This document shows, piece after piece, positions 57,330-64,000 of a stretch of DNA of 64,000 nt; within the stretch, counting starts at the first letter, position 1; every line of letters starts with the position of its first letter. The notes under the pieces were generated by a model. It was not told where the DNA came from. It did not search any database and saw only the letters and a list, made by a program, of their open reading frames with translations. The position numbers and the translations under genes were made by a program. This stretch comes from Flavobacterium sp. NRK F7 (GTDB lineage: Bacteria > Bacteroidota > Bacteroidia > Flavobacteriales > Flavobacteriaceae), in assembly GCF_024054195.1 (NCBI RefSeq), contig NZ_JAMXLB010000001.1, forward strand, positions 2,911,845 to 2,975,844. Reading direction: 5' to 3'.

Positions 57330-58470
57330 AAATTCGGTTATAGAAATTAGTCAAAAAGCACATAAAAAGAATATCGATTTTTTACAGAAAATCTTCGGTA
57401 AAAAAGTAATACTTTCTTCTGTAGTTAAAGGCAATGCATATGGTCATGGTTTAGCAGAATTTGTACAAATGGCGTTTGATAACGGTATTAACCATTTCTC
57501 CGTTTTTGATGTGGAAGAGGCAAAAATAGTTTTTGATACTCTTCAAAATAAAGCAACCATTCTTATCATGGGATTTGTTGCTGATGAAGATATGGAATGG
57601 GTCATTCAAAACCAAATTGAGTTTTTTGTATTTGAACGTTATCGATTAGCTAAAGCAGTGAAAACAGCGAAGAAATTACAACAAAAAGCGATTCTTCATC
57701 TTGAAGTAGAAACAGGAATGCATCGTACAGGTTTTGAATTAAAAAATATTCCTCGTGTAGCACAATTCTTAGTAAAAGAAAAGGAGAATATCTATTTCAA
57801 AGGTTTATGTACGCATTATGCAGGTGCAGAAAGCATATCCAATTATTATCGTGTTTCTCAACAAATCCAACAATTTAACAAAGCCGAAGCCATTTTAAAC
57901 TCTTTTGGCATTCGACCCGAAATAAAACACTCCGCCTGTTCAGCAGCTTCAATGATGTTCCCAGAAACTCGAATGGATTTGGTTCGAATAGGAATTTTAC
58001 AATATGGTTTGTGGCCTAGTCCTGAAGTTTTTGTAACTTACCTCAATACTAAAAAAACAAAAGAAGATCCCTTACATCGGGTAATTCGTTGGAAAACAGA
58101 AATAATGAGCGTTAAACGCGTAAAAACAGGTGAATTTGTAGGTTATGGAACCAGTTTTATGGCAACCGATGCTATGAAAATTGCGACTATTCCATTAGGC
58201 TATGCACACGGATATAGCCGTTCCTTAAGCAATCAAGGTCGTGTATTAGTACATGGAAAATCCTGCCGTGTGATAGGAACTGTTAATATGAATATGCTTA
58301 CCATAGATGTTTCAGAATTGGAACATGTAAAAAAAGGAGACGAAGTTGTAGTCATCGGATCACAACAAAATGCTACGGTTACAGTAGCTTCTTTTAGCGA
58401 TTATAGTAACCAATTAAATTATGAATTACTCACACGAATAGCAAAAACAATTCCACGTAAAATAATATAA
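57322..58470 (+). CDS. alr: Alanine racemase-type PLP enzyme
   Basis: 382 residues, fold type III PLP racemase. PLP lysine in SSVVKGNAYGHG; catalytic Tyr in FVGYGTSFMA; beta-barrel C-domain with VIGTVNMNMLTIDVSE and ARIAKTIPRKI. It may supply D-alanine for peptidoglycan or racemise another amino acid; the sequence is close enough to alr for the symbol but substrate is not proven. Overlaps the M20 gene by 8 bp and is followed by a second PLP racemase after 2 bp. Confidence 0.88.
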   Translation: MHKNSVIEISQKAHKKNIDFLQKIFGKKVILSSVVKGNAYGHGLAEFVQMAFDNGINHFSVFDVEEAKIVFDTLQNKATILIMGFVADEDMEWVIQNQIEFFVFERYRLAKAVKTAKKLQQKAILHLEVETGMHRTGFELKNIPRVAQFLVKEKENIYFKGLCTHYAGAESISNYYRVSQQIQQFNKAEAILNSFGIRPEIKHSACSAASMMFPETRMDLVRIGILQYGLWPSPEVFVTYLNTKKTKEDPLHRVIRWKTEIMSVKRVKTGEFVGYGTSFMATDAMKIATIPLGYAHGYSRSLSNQGRVLVHGKSCRVIGTVNMNMLTIDVSELEHVKKGDEVVVIGSQQNATVTVASFSDYSNQLNYELLTRIAKTIPRKII

Positions 58471-58472
58471 AA

Positions 58473-59546
58473 ATGGCTTTTTTAAAATTATACAAACAAA
58501 AGTTACAGGAAAACTACATATTTTTAGATACTATTTTTAAAGAAAGAAATATTCAATGGGGTGTTGTTACCAAATTACTCTGCGGCAATACTATTTATTT
58601 AAAAGAAATTATAGCCCTTGGTGTTACAGAAATGCACGATTCCAGAATTAGTAATTTAAAAAAAATAAAAAAACTCAATCCATCCATTCAGACAGTATAT
58701 ATTAAACCCCCTTCCAAAAGAAATATTGAAAGTATTGTCAAATTTGCCGATGTAAGTTTCAATACGGAAATATATACCATCCAAATGATTTCTGAAGAAG
58801 CTAAGAAACAAAATAAGGTTCACGGAATCATTATTATGATTGAAATGGGCGACTTAAGAGAAGGTGTTTTAGGTGAAGAACTACTAAGCTTTTACGAACA
58901 AGTGTTTAGTTTACCACACATTGAAATTAGAGGTATTGGTACCAATTTAAATTGTTTAAGCGGTGTAATGCCTACTCAAGACAAATTAATCCAATTAAGC
59001 TTATACAAACAATTAATTGAAGCTAAATTTAATGTTACTATTCCTTGGGTTTCAGGTGGTACTTCGGTAGCGGTTCCCTTAATGTTGAAAAATGCACGAC
59101 CTATGGCAGTAAATCATTTTAGAATTGGTGAAGCTTTATTTTTTGGTAAAGATTTGTTTACCAATGAAACCATCACAGGTTTACATAATGATGTATTTAT
59201 GCTTTATGCAGAAATTATTGAAATTACGGAAAAAGCGAATAATCCAATCGGTGAACTAGGTGAAAATGTGGCTGGAAACACCTATGAAATGGATGAAAAT
59301 GTCGATTTGAGTGAAACTTCTTTACGAGCTATTTTAGACTTTGGGTTACTTGATATGCAACCCCAATATTTATCTCCAATAGATGAAACAATTGCTATTA
59401 TTGACTCCAGTTCAGACATGACTGTTATAGATATTACTAGCAGTACTAAAAATTATAAAGTAGGCGATGTGGTTGCTTTTAAATTACAGTACATGGGTGC
59501 TTTATACCTTTTAAATTCAGATTATATTGAAAAAATAGTAGAATAA
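58473..59546 (+). CDS. Alanine/ornithine-racemase-like PLP enzyme
   Basis: 357 residues, N-terminal alanine-racemase barrel family, related to ornithine racemase (Orr/YhfX group). PLP-lysine region WGVVTKLLCGN; barrel strands TEMHDSRISNLKKIK, IIIMIEMGDLREGV, VSGGTSVAVPLML and NHFRIGEALFFGKD. The usual alr C-terminal signature is replaced by a shorter barrel (VVAFKLQYMGALYLLNSDYI). Last gene of the operon, ending at a strong terminator. Substrate unknown. Confidence 0.85.
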   Translation: MAFLKLYKQKLQENYIFLDTIFKERNIQWGVVTKLLCGNTIYLKEIIALGVTEMHDSRISNLKKIKKLNPSIQTVYIKPPSKRNIESIVKFADVSFNTEIYTIQMISEEAKKQNKVHGIIIMIEMGDLREGVLGEELLSFYEQVFSLPHIEIRGIGTNLNCLSGVMPTQDKLIQLSLYKQLIEAKFNVTIPWVSGGTSVAVPLMLKNARPMAVNHFRIGEALFFGKDLFTNETITGLHNDVFMLYAEIIEITEKANNPIGELGENVAGNTYEMDENVDLSETSLRAILDFGLLDMQPQYLSPIDETIAIIDSSSDMTVIDITSSTKNYKVGDVVAFKLQYMGALYLLNSDYIEKIVE

Positions 59547-59579
59547 AAAAAGTCCTAAGTTGATCTTAGGACTTTTTTT
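59545..59579. terminator. Bidirectional terminator
   Basis: AAAAAAAGTCCTAAG (59545-59559) pairs with CTTAGGACTTTTTT (59565 onward), loop TTGAT, between the racemase operon and convergent dsbD. Confidence 0.93.
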
Positions 59580-59596
59580 TATTTTATAAATTAAGA

Positions 59597-61705
59597 TTAT
59601 TGCTTTTTAAAATTAGCAATACCTTCTTCTAACCAAGTTTTGTATTCTTCAATATCTGGTGTATAACCAACAGGTTCATTTAAATCTTTTCCTTCATTAT
59701 CCAACACAACATAATAGGGTTGAGAATTAATATTATATCGTTCAATTTGAAATTCTCTCCATTTTTTACCAATGGTTTTTACTTCATTTCCAGATATTTT
59801 AGAAATATAAATTTCTTCCGTTGGTAGTTCACGTTGATCATCACCATACAAAGAAATTAAAACAATTTCATTCTTAAGTATTTTAAATATTGCTGGGTCT
59901 GACCAAACATTTTCTTCCATTTTTCTACAATTAGCACATGCATGTCCCGTAAAATCTAATAAAACAGGTTTGTTTACTTTTTTTGCATAGGCAATCCCTT
60001 CTTCATAATCATGAAAAGCCATCAAACCTAATGGGCCTTTATGTACATTTTCTGTAGTTTTTTCTTTAGAAAAATCGGCTATTATAACTTCATTTTTAAA
60101 ACCAACACCATCAGGACTTTCACTATAGGTCATTGGAGGTGTATAACCACTTAAAATTTTCAAAGGTGCCCCCCATAATCCTGGAATTAGGTAAATCGTA
60201 AAAGTACTAACTAACAAAGCCATAAACAATCTACCAACTGAAATATGATTTTGAGGAGTATCATGAGGCAAAGTTAGTTTGCCCAATAAATAAAACGCCC
60301 ATGTACCAAATACAGCTATCCAAATCGCTAAGAAAACTTCTCTTTCTAACAAATGCATTTGTAAGACTAAATCTGCATTAGATAAAAATTTAAATGCAAA
60401 TGCTAATTCCAAAAACCCTAATGACACTTTAATAGTATTTAACCATCCTCCAGACTTAGGCAGTGAATTCATCCAACCCGGAAACATAGCAAATAACATA
60501 AAAGGTAAAGCAATAGCAAAAGAAAAACCAAACATTCCAACTATAGGACCAATACCTCCTTGTCTAGCAGATTCTCCTAAAAGAGAACCAACTATAGGGC
60601 CCGTACAAGAGAATGAAACTACAGCTAATGCTAATGCCATGAAAAATATTCCTACTATTCCACCCCTATCTGCTTGTCTATCAATTTTGTTTAACAAAGA
60701 ATTTGGCAAAACGATTTCAAAAGCACCTAGAAATGAGGCTGCAAATATTATTAATATAACAAAAAAGATTAAATTAAACCATACATTAGTCGAAAGTGCA
60801 TTTAGGGAATCGATTCCAAAAATAGCAGTAATGATTAAACCTAAGCCAACATAAATGATAATAATTGAAATTCCATAAACAATCGCATTTCTTATACCTT
60901 GAGCTCTATTCTTACTCTGTTTTGTAAAAAAACTAACCGTCATTGGAATCATTGGAAAAACGCATGGAGTTAATAAGGCTGCAAAACCACCTAAAAAGGA
61001 TAAAATGAAAATCGTCCATAAATCTTTTTTCTTATCCTCTTTTTCATGCTTATTAGTGGTTTTGATCAACTGAGAATGAGAAGATTGAACAGAATCTTTT
61101 TCTTCAGCAGCAATCACTTCCGAAACTATTTCTTTTAAAGAATCAACATCTTCAGCACTTACAACTACTTCTTTTACTATTGGAGCTTCAGTTGATATTT
61201 TATCTTCAATTTTAACATCAACTTGTTTCGTATTTACTTGTTTTTCCTCAATTTTTATGGTTGGTAATGTAAAGATTAAAACATCATCTTCTTGCACACA
61301 TCTTCCATCAATACAGGTTTGCCCTTCTAAAGCAACTTTAATCTCTTTCAAATTGGGATTGGTTACTTTTATAAGTTGTTTGAATTGAGCGGTATTTGTA
61401 AAGAAATACTCCTCCACTTCAAAAACATCGCTGTATTCTTTTTGATAATTGCCTTGTTTGGTTTTCCCAATAAGTTCATAGTCTTTTCCTGCATTTTTAA
61501 AAGTAAAAACTAAAGGTTGTGAACCTCCATCTGGTGTATTTAAAGCATATAAATGCCATCCAAAATCTATTTGGGCATCCATAACCAGTTCAAATTCGGT
61601 ATTGGATTTTTGAATCAATTTGGTTTTCCATTTTACGATATCGACAATTTGGGACTGTCCTAAAAATGAAAATAAAAATGCGAAAGCAACAAGTAATTTT
61701 TTCAT
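59597..61705 (-). CDS. dsbD: Thiol:disulfide interchange protein DsbD
   Basis: 702-residue inner-membrane electron conduit from cytoplasmic thioredoxin to periplasmic substrates. Signal peptide ending ...LGQSQ, N-terminal immunoglobulin-like DsbD-alpha domain (about 20-160) with CIDGRC, a charged linker, eight-helix membrane domain (about 225-515) with TPCVFPMIP and FSCTGPIVG, and a C-terminal thioredoxin domain (about 560-700) with active site GHACANCRKME. Directly before and adjoining tilS (shared base at 61705). Confidence 0.93.
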   Translation of the reverse strand: MKKLLVAFAFLFSFLGQSQIVDIVKWKTKLIQKSNTEFELVMDAQIDFGWHLYALNTPDGGSQPLVFTFKNAGKDYELIGKTKQGNYQKEYSDVFEVEEYFFTNTAQFKQLIKVTNPNLKEIKVALEGQTCIDGRCVQEDDVLIFTLPTIKIEEKQVNTKQVDVKIEDKISTEAPIVKEVVVSAEDVDSLKEIVSEVIAAEEKDSVQSSHSQLIKTTNKHEKEDKKKDLWTIFILSFLGGFAALLTPCVFPMIPMTVSFFTKQSKNRAQGIRNAIVYGISIIIIYVGLGLIITAIFGIDSLNALSTNVWFNLIFFVILIIFAASFLGAFEIVLPNSLLNKIDRQADRGGIVGIFFMALALAVVSFSCTGPIVGSLLGESARQGGIGPIVGMFGFSFAIALPFMLFAMFPGWMNSLPKSGGWLNTIKVSLGFLELAFAFKFLSNADLVLQMHLLEREVFLAIWIAVFGTWAFYLLGKLTLPHDTPQNHISVGRLFMALLVSTFTIYLIPGLWGAPLKILSGYTPPMTYSESPDGVGFKNEVIIADFSKEKTTENVHKGPLGLMAFHDYEEGIAYAKKVNKPVLLDFTGHACANCRKMEENVWSDPAIFKILKNEIVLISLYGDDQRELPTEEIYISKISGNEVKTIGKKWREFQIERYNINSQPYYVVLDNEGKDLNEPVGYTPDIEEYKTWLEEGIANFKKQ

Positions 61706-63012
61706 TATTTTAATTCTATTTTTACTATTTCTTTTGTTTCAGAATGGGCTAAAAAACGTTGATCTGCTCGTTTACCAATTACCCAAACAATCTCATTATT
61801 TGAAGTGAGCAACCATTGTTTTTCTTTATCTAACAATGAATATTTTTCATCTTTAAAATATTTACTTAACTTCTTCTTTCCCTTCATTCCAGAAGGATAA
61901 AAATAATCACCTTCCTGCTTTTTACGTAGTACAAGTGGAAACGATAATTTATTTTGGTCTACAAAGATACTATTGTTAGTTGGTTCTAAAATGTCATCTG
62001 TCTGACAAAGGGACACATTTAAGGGAAATTTAAGATTTTTAGAATCTTTTTCAATGAAATAGACCTTTTCATGTTCCTCTTTATTTTTTGGTAAAAGCAA
62101 AAGAAAATCTCTATCCTTTAAAAGCAAATGAGTTGCAGAAAAAATCTGTTTACCCGATTGTGCTGCTACCAAATTATAAATATCTTCCCAAGCGGTAAAA
62201 CCATATTCTTTTAGCCATTGGTACAAATACGCTTTATAGTGTGTATATTGTAGTAACTTTTCACAATCAATTTTTATCGTTTTATTTTCAAGTAACGCTA
62301 CTTTTTCAAAAACTATTGCACTAGATTCGGTAATCAAATCTGAAGCTTGCTGTAAATTTGAAATTGTATTTTGAAAGCTAGTTAAAAAACTAGGGTTTAA
62401 TTCTTTTAAAACGGGTATAATCTTGTGTCTTATTTTATTTCTAACATATTTATCGGAAGCATTACTAGCATCTTCTCTCCAAGTAATGTTATTTTCTTTA
62501 GCATACGTTTCAATTTCTGTTCTTGAAATAGATAATAATGGACGAATAACTTTCTCATTTTGGGCAGGAATACCCAATAAACCATGCAATCCAGTTCCTC
62601 TAGATAAATGTATTAAAAAAGTTTCTACTTGATCATCCAGATGATGCGCTGTTACTATATAATCATAATTTTCTTGAGTCAACAATTCATGAAACCAATC
62701 GTAACGCAATTTTCTCGCAGCTACTTGGATAGAAACTTTGTGTTTTGTAGCATAGGTTTCTGTAGCAAATGATTGCAAAAAAAAGGGAACTTGTAACGCA
62801 TTAGTTTGTTCTTCCACAAAAATAGCATCGGCATCACTATCATCGCCTCTTAATTGAAAATTACAATGGGCAACACCAATTTCTAAAGACATTTTTTTTA
62901 AAACAGATAGTAAAACCATACTATCGATACCACCACTAACTGCCAAAAGCAGTTTCTTCCCTTGTGTAAAAGAAAAATGTTCTTCAAAATGTTTCTGGAT
63001 TTTTTGTAGCAT
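61705..63012 (-). CDS. tilS: tRNA(Ile)-lysidine synthase
   Basis: About 435 residues. It modifies C34 of the AUA-decoding tRNA-Ile to lysidine. P-loop motif LAVSGGIDSMVLL of the PP-ATPase domain, then GVAHCNFQLRGDDSDAD, TAHHLDDQVETFL and RNKIRHKIIP, with the TilS substrate-binding and C-terminal domains after (FYPSGMKGKKKLSKYFKDEK). The frame is open to 63051, but the Met at 63012 (MLQKIQKHFEEHF) avoids overlap with pabB and is the usual start. Confidence 0.95.
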   Translation of the reverse strand: MLQKIQKHFEEHFSFTQGKKLLLAVSGGIDSMVLLSVLKKMSLEIGVAHCNFQLRGDDSDADAIFVEEQTNALQVPFFLQSFATETYATKHKVSIQVAARKLRYDWFHELLTQENYDYIVTAHHLDDQVETFLIHLSRGTGLHGLLGIPAQNEKVIRPLLSISRTEIETYAKENNITWREDASNASDKYVRNKIRHKIIPVLKELNPSFLTSFQNTISNLQQASDLITESSAIVFEKVALLENKTIKIDCEKLLQYTHYKAYLYQWLKEYGFTAWEDIYNLVAAQSGKQIFSATHLLLKDRDFLLLLPKNKEEHEKVYFIEKDSKNLKFPLNVSLCQTDDILEPTNNSIFVDQNKLSFPLVLRKKQEGDYFYPSGMKGKKKLSKYFKDEKYSLLDKEKQWLLTSNNEIVWVIGKRADQRFLAHSETKEIVKIELK

Positions 63013-63028
63013 AGCCAAAAATAAGAAA

Positions 63029-64000
63029 TTAATTGCTTTGCAAAACCTCAAACATGGCCTTCGCTTTTAACAAACATTCTTCATATTCATTTTCTGGAAT
63101 GGATTGTGCAGTGATAGCACTACCAACAGAAAATGAGAGGTATTGCTTCTTCGCATCATATAAAATACTACGAATAACTACATTAAAATCAAAATCTCCT
63201 GTAGGTGTAAAATAACCTACTGCTCCACTGTACAACCCTCTTTTAGTTACTTCTAATTCTTCTATAATTTTCATGGCAGAAATTTTAGGTGCTCCCGTCA
63301 TGCTTCCCATAGGAAAAGTGGTCTTAATAATTTCAACTGGTGAAACAGAATGTTCCACTTTAGAAATTATGGTAGAAATCATTTGATGCACTTGCTTAAA
63401 AGTATACACTTTACATAATTCTTCTACAACAACTGAACCCTTTGTAGCGGTATGAGATAAATCATTACGAACTAAATCGACAATCATAATATTCTCGCTA
63501 CGCTCTTTTTCGCTATTCATTAATTCTTTCTTCAAAAAAGCATCTTGTTCTACATCAAAACTTCTTCTTGCTGTACCTTTTATAGGCTGAGAAATTACTT
63601 TTTCACCAACTTTCTTCAAATATCGTTCTGGTGAAGCCGAAAGTAAATACTGGTCCTTATTTTTAAAAAAAGTGGCAAAAGGAGGTTCGGAAATGGCATT
63701 TAATTTTTCATAAACGATTATAGGATCGATTGGTGCCTTTTCAGCATAAAATTCCATACAAAAATTAGCTTCGTAAATAGACCCTAAATGAATGTAATCT
63801 AACATTTTTTGTATTTTTTGAAGGTAACTCTCTTTAGAAACGCGCTGTTGAATAATTGGTTTAACTGCATTCGAAAGTGAAGCAAGAATATTACTAGTTG
63901 AAATTGTTTCAAAATCTTCTTCTACTTCATCATCACAAAGATTTAAATAGTGTATAGACAATTCATTACCTTTTAGAAAAAAAATTTTTTTAGGTTGAAA
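63029..64000 (-). CDS. pabB: Aminodeoxychorismate synthase component I (N-terminus beyond window)
   Basis: Chorismate-binding enzyme making 4-amino-4-deoxychorismate for folate. The frame stays open to the right edge ([14 protein letters not shown] precedes), so the N-terminus lies outside; about 324 residues are visible. Motifs: QPIKGTARR, where Lys marks PabB rather than Trp[32 protein letters not shown] and [11 protein letters not shown]. It feeds the pathway of folP at 40173. Ends 17 bp before tilS. Confidence 0.93.
   Translation of the reverse strand, partial: FQPKKIFFLKGNELSIHYLNLCDDEVEEDFETISTSNILASLSNAVKPIIQQRVSKESYLQKIQKMLDYIHLGSIYEANFCMEFYAEKAPIDPIIVYEKLNAISEPPFATFFKNKDQYLLSASPERYLKKVGEKVISQPIKGTARRSFDVEQDAFLKKELMNSEKERSENIMIVDLVRNDLSHTATKGSVVVEELCKVYTFKQVHQMISTIISKVEHSVSPVEIIKTTFPMGSMTGAPKISAMKIIEELEVTKRGLYSGAVGYFTPTGDFDFNVVIRSILYDAKKQYLSFSVGSAITAQSIPENEYEECLLKAKAMFEVLQSN

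Noticed and set aside
63029..64000. pabB as a 5'-truncated pseudogene starting at TTG 63961
   Set aside because: The frame is open through 64000 and the upstream residues match the family, so only the window edge cuts it.
1..64000. tRNA, rRNA or tmRNA genes
   Set aside because: All intergenic stretches were read; none shows the GC-rich cloverleaf or conserved rRNA sequences. The four-hairpin leader at 54158 does not fold as a tRNA.

Overview
The window is AT-rich DNA from a member of the Bacteroidota, almost certainly class Flavobacteriia and most like Flavobacterium. The signs are two SusC/SusD pairs, several secreted enzymes ending in a type IX secretion (T9SS) sorting domain, TAnnTTTG-type promoter elements, little sign of Shine-Dalgarno sequences, and conserved housekeeping genes (uvrA, rlmH, folP, tpiA, comM/yifB, dsbD, tilS, pabB).

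Positions 1-34,440 form a polysaccharide-utilisation island aimed at chitin plus beta-1,3-glucan, the two main fibrous polymers of fungal walls. On the minus strand, susC1-susD1-nagB-GH20 (8152 down to 1) imports and processes chitin oligomers. A divergent LytS/LytTR two-component pair (8443-10171) lies beside it. Next come a metallopeptidase, a GH18 chitinase and a GH16 glucanase (16337 down to 10223), then GH64 (18915 down to 16717). These four enzymes have unrelated catalytic domains but end in the same cassette: a calcium-type beta/gamma-crystallin domain, a CBM6 and a T9SS signal. A second PUL (30050 down to 19104) reads susC2-susD2-surface glycan-binding lipoprotein-GH16-GH3-GH16 and fits laminarin-type beta-1,3-glucan. 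It is preceded by a membrane Y_Y_Y/LuxR-type regulator (33078 down to 30277) and a secreted carbohydrate-binding T9SS protein (34431 down to 33190).

Two sets of candidate operators suggest two regulons. Triplets of a 10-bp element spaced exactly 21 bp apart, the geometry of LytTR sites, lie before susC1 (8224-8275) and before the peptidase-GH18-GH16 group (16510-16561). Paired GTATAGGT motifs lie about 200 bp before susC2 (30248-30275) and before the T9SS binding protein (34640-34658).

From 34,788 to 51,750 the window is mostly core genome with small flavobacterial hypothetical genes: uvrA, rlmH, folP, a DUF1599 protein, a DoxX/thioredoxin-like pair, tpiA, a serine hydrolase, a YARHG protein, an M50B-like protein and comM. 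Just upstream of comM is a small accessory patch (51707-53205): a HEPN-like gene flanked by two imperfect copies of the comM 5' end, then a 42-bp tandem repeat array. A structured, promoter-headed leader (54137-54292) precedes a five-gene operon of symporter, GNAT acetyltransferase, M20 amidohydrolase and two PLP racemases. The window closes with dsbD, tilS and a pabB cut by the right edge. I found no rRNA, tRNA, CRISPR array, transposase or phage gene.
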